Positions 44,216 through 56,176 of a stretch of 64,000 bases of DNA are shown here, one piece after another (position 1 is the first letter of the stretch; every line of letters starts with the position of its first letter). Source of the DNA: Fomitopsis serialis (Eukaryota > Basidiomycota > Agaricomycetes > Polyporales > Fomitopsidaceae). The notes below the pieces were generated by a model. The model was not told where the DNA came from, ran no database searches, and saw only the letters and a program-made list of their open reading frames with translations. The stretch spans positions 1 through 64,000 of the forward strand of contig NW_025955130.1 of assembly GCF_022376445.1 (NCBI RefSeq), given 5' to 3'. A program made the position numbers and the translations under genes.

Positions 44216-46504
44216 ATGCCTGTTCCGCCGGCGGATGTCTTCGGGGTTGTATACATCATCGAAAATGCTCAGCAGTTTTGGTCTGGTGCGTCTTACACGT
44301 TTGTTTGCCACCGTTTACATCTCTGACAAAAGTGGGCCACAGAGCTGGAAGACATGCTCAATGTTTCCGACGGCCTGACCCTCGAACGACTAGATGCCAC
44401 CCTGCGACGTTTCGTCTCGTTCTGCGCGGCATATCACGGTGAACGCAACTGTTATGGAGCGTAGACATATGTGACTGAGCCGACCACCCACACAGAACAG
44501 TACCTGCAAAGTCCATTGCAGATGGAGCACGCATGCGACCTCCTCATCGCCTCGGAGCTGTTCCAATTCCATTCCCAGCGCATGACCAGGATCTTGTGTG
44601 ACGATACCCAGAAGGTGTGAACGTCCTGGTGCCCCCTGTGCTCCGCTGACCGTCGGCCACTCCGTAGGCCACAGACCCTCATCAGCAGCTCATCCTCTAC
44701 GGCGTCCTGCTGGCCTACGGGAGACGGAAAGCGAGTTTCCTGCGCGATCAGAAGCGTTGGCAACCACTGCTTCCCTTGCTCATGGACAATGTCCTAGTGG
44801 ATGTTGATCCGGACGTGGAGGATACGTTCTCAGGCACGACTTCCGGTGGGAGTGGGTATCAGCGGGCGGTCGCAGTACCGATCGAAGCCAAGCTGCGGAC
44901 ACAATCTGTGCGCATTCTTTATGAAGTCTGTAGAGTGCAGAAGATGACGATCCAAGAACTAGGTGAGGGCGGTGCGAGTCGTCTGTCACACTTGACGCTC
45001 ATATAGCCCCAGACAGCTTCAGTGACTCCTTCATTGACTATCTGTTCGATCTCATCGAGCAGACACGGCATATGCAAGATGAGACCTTCAATTATTCTGT
45101 GATAAAATTACTCGTGGGTGTCCATTCCACGATCTATTGTAATCATCCGCTGACTGTACGTAGGTCGCTCTTAATGAGCAATTCATGGTGGCCGCGCTGC
45201 ATTCTCAAGAAGAGAATGGTGGTGGCAAGCAAAACCACGGAGATCGTCACAAGACGGAGAACGACAACCGCGTCTTGCAGGTGCTTATGACACGGCGAGG
45301 GTCGAGCATGACGTTCGGCGAAAACATGATATTCATGCTCAATCGTGCCAGTAAGTTACCTCTCTGTGCTTGACTGCTCCAGTGCCCACCTTCTTCCAGG
45401 TCGCAGCCCCGAAGATCTCTGTATGCAATTGCTGGTCTTGAAGCTGCTCTACCTTTTGTTCAGAACAGAAGGCATGTCTGAGTACTTCTACACGAATGAT
45501 CTTTGTGTCTTGGTCGATGTATTCTTGCGAGAAATCGGTAACATCGACGAAGATAATGAGTCGGTGCGTACCATAACACACTCTAGTTTGTCTCCGTGTC
45601 TGACGTTCTATTGCCGCAGCTTCGACATACATACCTTCGAGTCTTGCATCCGCTCCTGACAAAGACACAACTCCGTTCAATGCCCTACAAACGCGGACAG
45701 ATCGTACACACACTGGAGTCGCTCATCGAGAACGAGTCCATCCGGGACATCGACCCTACGACGAAGCGGCTCGTCCTGCGCTGCCTTGCGGGCGACTGGT
45801 GCGTCCAGTTCCGCAAGAAGACCAGCGACACGCCCAGGCGCGTCGACAGCCCCGCGCTCTCCTCTACCTCTGCCATCTCAGTGCCACAGAGCATCAACTC
45901 GCCCACCACGCGGCCGGACCGCTCGAACTCCTTCCGCGGCAAGAACGCGAAGGCGAGCCGCAGCGCGGAGAACCTGCTTGACATGGGCAGCATGTCCCGG
46001 CGGCCGTCCGACCAACGGACGCCGCGCGGAGGGTATTTCGAGGGCCTGCGCCAGCCGAGCGCGGACAGCACGATGAGCCTCCCACGGATCGTGACCGCAT
46101 CGACCTCCACGGCGGCCTCATCCGTGCCGAAGCCCCGCCATCGCGCAGGCTCGATGGACACGGAGGCGACGACCGCGGCGTTCTCGACGCTCACAACGCG
46201 CGAGCGGAGCGATTACAACTCGCCGACGTCCGCGCCGGCCGCGCAGGCGTCGATGGTAATGGAGCCTGCGTCGCCTCTGGCCATAGTGGAGCCGCCGGAC
46301 TCGCCTGTATCAGTGCTCTCCTCTTCGTCGTCGTCGACGATGAACTCCAAGCCGCACAGGAGGGCAGCACCTCCACCGCCCGCCAAGCGGAGGAAGCCAC
46401 CAGCGGTGCCAGCTGGGCGGGCACCGGCAGGCCATGCGTTCAGCGCAATAGGTGCTTCGTCTTCGCAGCCCAGCTTGACTTCGCTCTTGCCTCGAAGACA
46501 GTGA
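44216..46504 (+). CDS. LDB17: Ldb17/Dip1/SPIN90 family actin regulator
   Basis: Family members (yeast Ldb17, fission yeast Dip1, animal SPIN90) activate Arp2/3 without a preformed filament, seeding the first linear filaments at endocytic actin patches. Exons read VYIIENAQQFWS joined to ELEDMLNVSDGLTLERLDAT, then LQMEHACDLLIASELFQFHS, LILYGVLLAYGRRKASFL, LPLLMDNVLVDVDPDVED, AKLRTQSVRILYEVCRVQKM, DSFIDYLFDLIEQTR, MTFGENMIFMLNRA, LCMQLLVLKLLYLLFRTEGM, EYFYTNDLCVLVDVFLREIG, and the hallmark LRHTYLRVLHPLLTKTQLRS. An armadillo-like helical core is thus complete. The C-terminal ~230 residues are Ser/Thr-rich and end in Pro-rich basic motifs (APPPPAKRRKPPAVP) that would bind SH3 domains. About eight introns are 45-65 nt. 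Confidence 0.88.
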
Positions 46505-47107
46505 CTACATATGCTGAATCCGGGCTATCGTACGCATGCACTTCTGGCGCTCTTACTATTTGGTGTACATCACAATTGGTTCTCGTCGTCGGACTCGTCG
46601 CATTGTCCGGATGTTGTCTCGCATCGCATTCATGTTGTCCCCGCGAACATACTTATCTTCATCGCTCATAATTGGATATCCCCGCGCGTTTGCGCAAGAC
46701 GGGCACTGCGTCAAGCTATGAACCGCGCTGCGTGGCAGGACCGACGGTCGCTCTAACTTCCTCCTCCTGAGCTTCGTGGTGGTGCCAGGTGAAGGTAGCG
46801 GTAAGGGCTCGCCCATCGGCAAGCATGTTGGTGGCGAATTCAGTGAGAAACACCATGTATACGTATAAGTGTTCATGACATTTAGTAGTAGGTACGCGGG
46901 TACGCAGGTCATTGGTGGCAGGAGCGTGCCACGGGCGGGCATAAAAAAGTCCATCTCCGTACTACAAAGAAACAAAGGCCTAGGCGGCACCGACGAGTCC
47001 GTCACATACAGGTGGGCGAGAAAACAGTACAAGTGCGATAGTCTATGATATGTGAGATGGTAGTGGTAGTAGGGCCGAATCACAAGAGCACAACCGTCCG
47101 CTTCCGC
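46505..47107. other. Convergent 3' region of LDB17 and FKS1
   Basis: No gene; 600 bp of 3' flank for both genes. Opposing ORFs here (46511-46756, 46556-47083) lack coding character. Confidence 0.55.
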
Positions 47108-50100
47108 TCAGACCTTCCGACAGATGGTGCAGTTTACGTGCAGTTCTTGACGGAAGACGAGGGCTGTGGGTAGCAAAGATGAGTCACATGCCGCAAACGA
47201 CGTAGACAATCAATGACTCACGGATAGCGATGAGAGCTGCAATACTGAGCATGGCGAGCACATAGATGACACCGTACTTGATTACGATCCACCGACGCTG
47301 GCGCTTCTGCTTGATGGAGTACAGAGGGGCGCGAATCTGCTTCGACGGACGAAGCCAGACTGTGGAGCTGATCAGTCTTATACTTGTCAAGGAGACATCT
47401 GTAGGTACTTACACAGCATCGTTGAGTGAGCACGATCGATGTACGGCAGCAGAACGGGTGGTGTCAAGATCAGAAGCAGGAAGTGGCCAGTAAGGAAGTC
47501 AGAGCTCCAAAGTGACAACTCGATGATCTTCACAATGAACTCGCGAGCCGGTTGTGACATCGCATGTGCACCGAGACCCCGACCGTACCACTTGCCAGTC
47601 CACCATGCACGGTTTGTCTCGTCATGCTTGAACTCACGGGAGAGGAACACCGAGATGAGGACCTTGTGGATCGCGCGTTGAATGTAGATGACGGCGATGA
47701 GTCCTAGCACAGCATGGGCGACGTCCCAGGACTCGAGGAACCACTGTGACACTGTATCAGCAGCGGTTTGGAAAGCTATGATAGTCAACGTACCAGGAAC
47801 TCGAAGAAGCCAATCATGCCCACGACACCCAGTGAGTGCGCGAGGAAGGCCATGAACGAACCAAACTTCGGGAAGGGCGTGTCAAGCAATGGTCCGAGGA
47901 ACAGTGAGAACATGAAGAGGACCAAAAGAATCGCCGCGTTCCAGACGATGGGGCCAAGAGAAACGATGGCAATCCGCACGAGTGGGCTCGGCGGCTGGAG
48001 ACCGTCGACCTTGAATGACTTGACGAACAAGTACGCGACCGTCATGAGGATGGCCATAGCGATGGGGAAGAGGACTTCCGAGAACATGATGGCGCGCCAA
48101 CCTGCTCGAGGAAGATCGCCGGACAGCTTCTCAGACGGATGTCCGAGTTTCTTCTTCTTGTAACCAGTGATCATCGTCCGTGAGAGACGACAGTAGCCGA
48201 TCCATGAGTTTTGGTGGACTCGAGAATTTCCCCGGTTCATCCAACGCAAGAACTCCCTGGCGGTATGTAAGTACGAGAAGCAACGTAACGCAGCATGAAA
48301 GTACTCACCTGTAGTCAACGATGAAGTCCGCCGCGGAGAACTGGTGCGGGTTGAAAAGGAATGGCGAGATGCAGAGTGCAAGGACGGTGACCCAGAAGTA
48401 GACGACCCATCCAGTCCACAGCGTGATTGTGACGTAGAGTAGCATCACCAACTGCCTCATACCAAGGTAGATACTAGGGCCAGCGAAACGCGAGTATAGG
48501 ATACTGAATGAGATTCTTGTCGTCGCGAACCCACGTCCCGTCGCGATATAGCGAGCTCCACCAAATGTCAGGTTGCTCGCAATCGAATGTGAGTAGATCC
48601 GGGTTGAGAAGACTTCAAACGCGGGCGACAGGGACGCGAAGTGCTTGCTCAGACGTATGACGGCCTTCCAGGTACCACGCTCAACAAGTTCTGCAAACGG
48701 CATTGAGCACCAACAAAAAATCAAAATGCGTTAAGATAATCATACCTTGTAAAAATAGAGGCAAGTACGCGATCAGGAACACCAAGAAGATACTGATGAT
48801 ACACCTGTTGATCCACTGGAACACCGGGCTGAGGTTGTAGCAGCCTGCCACGCCGATGAACGCGCCGGATGACGTGTATTCGCAAAGCGTCAGTTGACCC
48901 TTGAGCGTTCCGAGGTAGACCACTACGAACAGAGTCAGCCATGTGCTACGGTGGAGAAAAAGGTTCTGCTTACTCGTCGTGATGAAGATCTGCACGGACA
49001 AGATGACCAACATGTTGTGGATGTGGAAACCGGGGTGACCGTAGTAGAACGTCAGGAAACGGTCAATGGGCAGCTGCGTTCCGAGGTAGTAGTACTCTCG
49101 GCTGAGCATCTGCTCGCCCATACCCGTACCGATCTTCGTCTGGAAATTGAGGATGGTGCCGAAACCGAGGTCACGTCCTTTACCACACTGGTAGTACTCG
49201 GTGTGCTTGATACGACCACCGCGACCGAATGCGTTCATGCCGGCGTAGATATCCTCGTTCAGGTGCAGACCCTTCTGAGCCTTCGAGACACCACCGCGCG
49301 TCGTCATGTAGAGCGCATTGAGGAATCAGGGTGACCGTAGTGCAGTTTCCCGCCGATGTAGGCCAGGGATCGCGCCGTGAGGGTACCGAAAGTCTGTTCC
49401 TTGCCAGCGGCCAAGTCGCCGAGGATACCGATGTTCTCCGAGAAGATGTACTCTCGCGCGCCGACAATCGCGACGGGGTTGCGGACGAAGTCCTTCTGGC
49501 CCCATTGCGCGTACGGGCTCTGGCTCGACACAGAGTACTCCTCGAATTCACCGAGGACGTTACGGATCTTGAGACATTCCTCGAGGTAGTTATCCTGGTT
49601 CGCATCGATGAGCTGGATGTACTCGCCACGGTAGAAGATAATCGCATGGTTCTGGTTGTCGGACTTGCCGTCACCGAGAATGGGGTTACCGGGGAGTTCG
49701 ATGCGGAACTTCGGACGACGACGGCCAGTCTCGGGGATGAACTCGGAGTGCCCGTCGATGAGCGCGGAGAACAGGCGGACCTCGCCGCCCTCTTTGCGCG
49801 ACGCCTCTTCCTCGAGGTAAGCGATCTGCAGGTCGGGGTATGCACGAAGGAGGAACTCGGCGTTCTCCTGCTCCTCCCGGTTGAACTTCGAGTACCGCTG
49901 CATTGAGACGACAAACTTGAACTTGCGACGCGCCATACGCTCCAACTCGCGCTCGAGCTTGTCCGTGTTTCCGCCGAAGAGCTGAACGACCTCCGGGTTC
50001 TCGACGCGGTAGAGGAGCTTGATGGCCTTCGCGTAGTTCATCATGCCGGAGACGGTACGGTAGAGCGTCTGTGCACGGAGTGACGCCCAGATACGCGTCC

Positions 50101-53029
50101 GCAGAGTGAACTCCGGAGCCGCGCTCTTGAACCCGATGCAGTAGAACGGCAGATCGTCAGCCTTGGATTGGCCCTTCTCGTCGGTGCCGAACGGGCTCGT
50201 GCCGTTATAGATTGCCGACTCCTCAGCGAGAATCTTGGTATCCTTCACGAAGTTGTCCCACTCGACCGGGTGCAGCTGCTTGAGGTACTCGAGGAGCGTG
50301 ACCCGAGTGTTTTGGTCCTCTTCCCTGATGATCTCACGCAACGAGAGAAGGATCTAGAGAATCATGAGCACGGCCGATCCCGCCATAGAAAGCACACTAA
50401 CCTTTTCGCTGTAGTGAGGCGTCAAGACCGTGAACGTCGGCATCGCATCGACAGGGATAGGCTCCGGGACCGCGGTCGTCAGCGACTGCGCGAAGAACGA
50501 AATGCGACGCTCTGCCTCGCTGCCGGGAGTGAAGAACTCGCCCTTCAGGCCTTGTCGCTCTGCGAGATGAAGAAAGGCGGCGCCCGGAGACTGCGACGAC
50601 CGTCGTTGCCGACGTCGACCTGGTGGTAGAGCAGCTTTTGCACGTGGTCGATCGAGAGTAGGTGCTCGCGGTACATTGAAATGATGATTGCGTTCCAGAT
50701 CTGCGAGACGAGCACCTACAAACCGGGGTGCGTCAGCCACCAAACTCACGTTGCAAGCAAACGGATTTCACGAACCTTGGGTTTGTACTTCGTCTCCATG
50801 TCCGCCGTAGCAAGTAGCTTGGCGTAAATCCGCTTCGGCAGCCGTGTGAAGATGTCCTTCCACGGCGTCCAAATCGACAACCCGAGCGCGAACGAGCGCA
50901 CGATACTGAGGACCGTGTTCCAGATGATCCACCACAAGAAGGTATCCAAGAAGAAGAGAACGAGATCCATCAGGTACATGATCGTGAGCGTGAACGCCGC
51001 CTGGTTCCTGCAGAGCGCATTTCCGAAGTATCTGTCATTGCAGTTCTGGATCTTCATCCCGACCATGACCTGAATCGGAGTTTTGAACGAGAGCGTGAGG
51101 AAGAAATATGACTCCGTGTACTTGAGGCCGAAGATGAGCACCCAGACGAGGATAGACGTGAGCCGGGCGGTGTGGGAGAGGCCCGGATAACTCGCTGTGA
51201 ATGTTTGGCTCGCGAGGTACTTCCGAGACTTGCCCGCCACGCGATCACCAAACATCCGTCCCGAAGGTAAGATGGCGAAGAGGAGCGTCGCGACGACCGA
51301 GATGAAGAATTGGACGATACCGAGGATGAGCGCCAAAGAACCGCCCGGAGAGTTACCCTCCGCAATCGCGACATAGATCGTAGGACCGCCGGTGAGTGCG
51401 AGAGTGATGAGCAGGAAGATGAGACGTCGTGTGAGGTGGGAGGTGTTGTTCCATGTCGTGGGGATGTACGAAAACTCGGCCAGCGTCGCAGCAATCATTA
51501 TGGCAGTCGCGACAGCGCCGCCGAGCGCGGTGGCGGACCAGCGCATCGCCGCAGAGTTGGCTCCATTGTAGAGCGTCGGTGAGTTGTATGCCGTGTAGAA
51601 GAAATACATCGCGATGTGAATGACCCAGATCCGGTTGAAGTTCACTAGCAGGTGTCCAAACGAGCGCTTCTCGTAGTACGTCTTAAAAAACGCCCGGTTC
51701 CAGTCGATCCGCTCAAACTGCATGAACCGCTGTGCAGGCGGCAAGTCCACCAGACGAGTCTAGTTCAACAAGACGTTAGCGCGCCCACCCGAGAACAAGA
51801 CAGGATACTGACCTTATCAACGAGGGCAATCCTCGCGATGCCCTCGGGGTACCAGAACAGTTGGTTCACATCGTCGTATCCAATGATGCTATCGTGATCC
51901 CTTCCCTCCGCACAAACTTCCCATCGACAACCTCGTATCCTTGATCACGATGAAGCGGTACAAGGGCTTTACCACTGTTCGCAGGTATAGACCCTCCGGC
52001 ACAGCATCCATCCTGTTCTGCACTCGGGCGACCGGTAGTAATCGTCCGCGCATTGAAGATGAAGCACAAGCACTCGGGGACGAACCGCACCTGCGCGCCT
52101 TCGCCCCAGCATAGCAGCCAGAGCGCAATCTGACGCACGCGGTCGTACTGGCTCATGTTGTGCATCGCCTGCCGCCATCGCTCCATCGCGCTCTGCAGCG
52201 ACTTCTCCGACGCGGTCTTTGGCCTCCGCGCTTCTTCACCGACTTGAGGCGTTGCAGGCCAGGATTTTGAGTCTGACCGACCGCGTCGTCAAGGTCCAGC
52301 TGCGCCGCGAAGTACCACTTGCGGTAGTTCGCGTGACGGCCGCCGATGTAGTCTGCGTGAAGTGTGAGCAGCGCCTGGTTCGGCGACATGCGCGACGCGC
52401 GGCTGTCGAGTAGCTGCATCATGAAATCAAACTGCAGGCCAGCGTCAGGCAAAACCGCGATGAAACAGCATTCACACACGCACCATATTCCGCATCGAAT
52501 CCCGCTGGAAGCCAAACTTCTGCGTAAGATCGAGGAAAATGTCCTCAATCTCCTCCTTGGATAGCGGGATCTGGCGTTCTGAACTCCATGATGGGTAGGC
52601 TTCCCTCGTGCCCGCGGCGCCGGTAGAATCGAGATACGTTGGCGTCGATGCCTCCGACATCCCCATTCGCGGAGGGCCGAGCGACTCTGCAGAGGGTGCA
52701 TACTTTGCACCGTACATCTCCGCCTCCGAATCTGTGTCGGGTTGCGGGCCTTGCGCGGACGCGAAAGTGAGAAATGTCGGTATCGAAGCGTGGACACACT
52801 CACCGTACGGGTCGTATGCGCCATGGTGGTCGTAGTAGCGGTCATCGTCGTTCAGACCGTTCTGGCTGGAGTCCGACATGTACGTGTCCCGCCTGTTGTA
52901 GTTGTCCGAGTCGTTATCGTAATAGCGTCCATCCGCCGCTTGGGCGTTGCTGAAGGGGTCCTGGTCGGATGTGGGAGAGGAGGAGACGTACATGCCTTCC
53001 TGGCTGCGGGGACCAGGACGGCCAGCCAT
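47108..53029 (-). CDS. FKS1: 1,3-beta-D-glucan synthase catalytic subunit
   Basis: Fks1 is the plasma-membrane GT48 enzyme that polymerises UDP-glucose into cell-wall beta-1,3-glucan, activated by Rho1. The ATG at 53029 starts a disordered N-terminus ([19 protein letters not shown]), then [20 protein letters not shown] and [19 protein letters not shown] first membrane block spans about 50,900-51,600 ([29 protein letters not shown]). The cytosolic catalytic region includes [117 protein letters not shown] and [21 protein letters not shown] second multi-helix block follows, ending [14 protein letters not shown] at 47108. At least ten introns are short. The literal frame is broken by single-base losses near 49323, 51905-51955, 52020-52070 and 52215-52235. 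Confidence 0.95.
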
Positions 53030-56000
53030 GGCGGATAAGACGAGCTCGTCGTCGACGGGGAAGGGGAGGGTGGGAGGCGTGACGAAGGAGGAGCCGTTTG
53101 TCTTGCGGCTGGGTCATCCAGTCTCCCACAGCCCCGCCAACTGCCAGCCTTCCTTACCAGGCAGGTGCTTCCCGATATGGTGCGTCGGGGGTTCAATTCT
53201 CTGACTAGCGCGCGCCGAGCTCCACTACCCTCTTTCTGTTCTGTTCTGGTCCTCATCGCCTTCTGCCCAGCATCTGCCTCCGCGATACGGCCTCTCGCTT
53301 GTGCGATAGTCACAGCACTTGGTACGGCTCTGGCGGACGGCTCACGCGGCATTGTGCAAGCTCAGATGGAGACGCATGAGGGAGCTCGCTGCCCTCGACG
53401 TCGCATCAAGTTTGAATCAACTCGTCAGAGACCGAACAACAGCCACACGGTGCTGCTGCGCCGGACCACCTGCTGACACCAACTCTTCACCACAGCGTGG
53501 AAGCCAGGCCAGCTGCCGCTCTACAGCGTGCCTATGACCGCACGGAGCGCTCTGGGTGCCAGTGCACGTTCGGTATATCGGGAATGGTTGCGTTCTCACT
53601 CAAATCTAGTCTAGAAAGTATATTTTGGTATTCTTCCACTGCCTTATACGTATACAATCAGAAGGCTCAGGGCTTTTCTCAGCGCAACCTCGCTACCTCA
53701 AGCTCACGCTTCAAGGCCTCAAAGTTGGTTTTCATTGTGAGTTAGACTCTTTGAGTCTGTTCTGGCGTGCATTTGATGCTTCAGAGTAAATTCAATGCCA
53801 GCAAACAACTCTTGGCAAGCCATGTTCGGGACCGCGTCCGTCTGTCGTCTGTGAATGGGCGCGAGCTAAGTGCTTAATCGTTTCCGCCTCGACGCCGCCG
53901 CTTCTACGTTCGAACGATGTCCCGATACTTCAAGTGCTTGTGCAGCAATCGATGATCGACGCGTAGTTCGGCAGCGCCGAATTTTTTGAAGGGGTGCGCT
54001 GTTCACGGCACCGAGGCAGCGCTATTTTATTTACTGACGCTGCGCAGGAACAAAAGGGTAAATAGCTTACACAACATAGGTCTACTCAAATTGCTCTTCG
54101 GACCTCTGCTTAGCCTTTCATTCGACGATGTCAGCATCTGCAGCCGACGTTGGCTGTCGGCCCTCCAGGGCCCAATTTCTCGGCTCCTTGAAGGGAATGA
54201 CGTACTCTTGTAGTTGACTATTCGCTCGGATTCACTCCGTGTCTTTTCGCCACGTCAGTGCTATAATGGAATTAGAAGTGTTGCCAGAACACCAGCCCTC
54301 GCGATACTTCACGGATATACGTCTCCAGTACATAAAATGTCGAAGCAATGCCGCCAGTGCACCGACAGTAGAATCCCATAAGTCGTGCTCGGACATACAT
54401 GTTCCTTCTCCAACCCCATCGACCCGAAGTAGCTTCCCAATGATAGCGGATGCGCCTACGTACGTGATGACAAGCCTAACCATCTTTCCTGGCTTGTATC
54501 CGAGGGTCGAATACAAACCATGAAAGGAGGATAGACTTCAGTCACTCCCTCGACGGTTCACCGGCACCTTCGAACGCTTCGTACAGGAGCCCTGAACGTC
54601 TAGATTCAACAATCGATATCAATGCGGAGTGGTGACCAGAGACACACGCTGAACACGTGTGGTCATCCCATACCAGCATCCTTCCCGCCTCACCGCGCTG
54701 TCAGCTGTCAGACAGAGTTCCGAGTTCTTGAGCGTCGGTATGTAACGGGGCGTGTGCCCTTCGCGATTATCGACCAGTCTCCGTCTTCCACGCAGCCGCC
54801 GCCCGTGTGGCTGACAATAGAGCGCGGGAGTATTGACCCCTTGACAACGAAGGCGGGCAGCATACTGTCAGTGGCTGGATGGACCACCATGCCAGTGCGC
54901 GGTGATTGTGGGTGTGAGTGCGGGTGTATGAAGTGTCCGGAACACGGTGGGCAACGGCTCGTGGAGAGCAGCAGCGGCCACAGTAAGGAAGCCTCCGCAG
55001 GCGTCCGTCCGAGAAGTGGTACGTGGGCTTGCCTGCCAGGTGGGTCGTGTCGATAGCCTAGCATAGAATTTCATTGCCCTGTGACCTGCACGAGGTGGAC
55101 CACAGAGCGATCGATTGAGCGTCCAACGACACTGCAAAGGAACCACTGTTTCCTTCACGTACAAGAATTGCAGTGAGATGCAAATTCTTTACATACCTTC
55201 GTGACCATCGGAAAGGGGACCAGAGCGCATCACTCTCGGCCTAGGAGAAGCTTCATAGTCTATTGTCCACCGGAAGGGCGTCCTTCAAGTTCGACGTCTT
55301 TCCGAGATGTATCTATGCCACCAGAAACCTGTGAGGAATCCCCTTCGCTTGCGAAGCCTTTTCGGCTGAGGAAATCATGACATCTTTGCAGTGCGAAGGC
55401 CTATAGGACGTCGAGTGAATGAGCCACAGCATGAAGGTCAGTGAAAGATGTACACCATCTTCCGGCTTGATCCCGAGTGGGCGCTTCTGCGTCTTCACAG
55501 AGCAGGGAAGGTGACGTTTGAGGCCGGGCTTGACTTCGTGTGGCTCACGTCGACATAGCCCTGATCTAAGTTTCTTGGTAGGAGCCCTGCGAGTGTACTG
55601 CTGAGGCGGAGGTGTGTGACCGGTGAGTTAGGCATACCACACAGTATGTTGCGGATCATCCTCACCGGCTGCGACCTCGAGATGAGGTCATCGCGGCATG
55701 GTCACCGGCAGGGCTGATCGCCTGCCGTGAGCGTCGGCGTCCCCGCAGTCGCTGTGCGCAGCGAGGAGAGCATTCCTTAAGACATTGCGCATAGCCCTGT
55801 TGAGGTGATAGAATGTAAATAAGCCGCTCTATCTCCTGCGCTGCGAGTAAAGCTACCATTGTGCAGTCCTTCTTTTGCAAAACAAGAAGGCAGGCGATGC
55901 ACGACTCACCCAAGCGAGACATGTTCTGTTTGAAGAGTGACTGGACGAGCTCGGGTCACCGAGCGGCGAGCACAGCATCGAAACCTAGTCGAAACCGGAG

Positions 56001-56102
56001 CCGCCAAAGCGAGCGTTCTGCTGCACAGCGCCGGAGCCCGGGACCCTTCTCGTATTGTAACGATCGGAAGCTAAGCACGCAGCCCTGGCGTGGCGTTGAG
56101 CG
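53030..56102. other. Long non-coding interval upstream of FKS1 and the CaM kinase
   Basis: 3 kb between divergent genes with no gene I can support. Several overlapping ORFs of 60-145 codons (for example 54622-55056 + and 54708-55064 -) share no consistent frame or splice structure. It probably holds regulatory sequence and 5' UTRs for FKS1 (-) and the kinase (+). Confidence 0.5.
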
Positions 56103-56110
56103 TATATAAA
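56103..56110 (+). promoter_or_regulatory. TATA box of the CaM kinase gene
   Basis: TATATAAA lies 67-74 bp before the ATG at 56177, with a CT-rich leader (about 56140-56170). Confidence 0.6.
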
Positions 56111-56176
56111 GGAGTCTCAGGTGCGCGGGCAGGACATACGCTGCCGCCCCTCACCATCTCCCTGGCTCTGTCCACC

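Noticed and set aside
49180..49914. 244-codon minus-strand ORF, Ser/Arg-rich
   Set aside because: Out-of-frame shadow of the FKS1 catalytic region.
53165..53205. Possible tRNA B-box (ggttcaattct) near 53191
   Set aside because: No matching A-box, acceptor stem or cloverleaf could be folded around it; no tRNA called.
54239..54523. Overlapping ORFs on both strands at 54.2-54.5 kb, one with a hydrophobic segment
   Set aside because: No ATG context, splice sites or family similarity; both strands open equally, which suggests composition and not coding.
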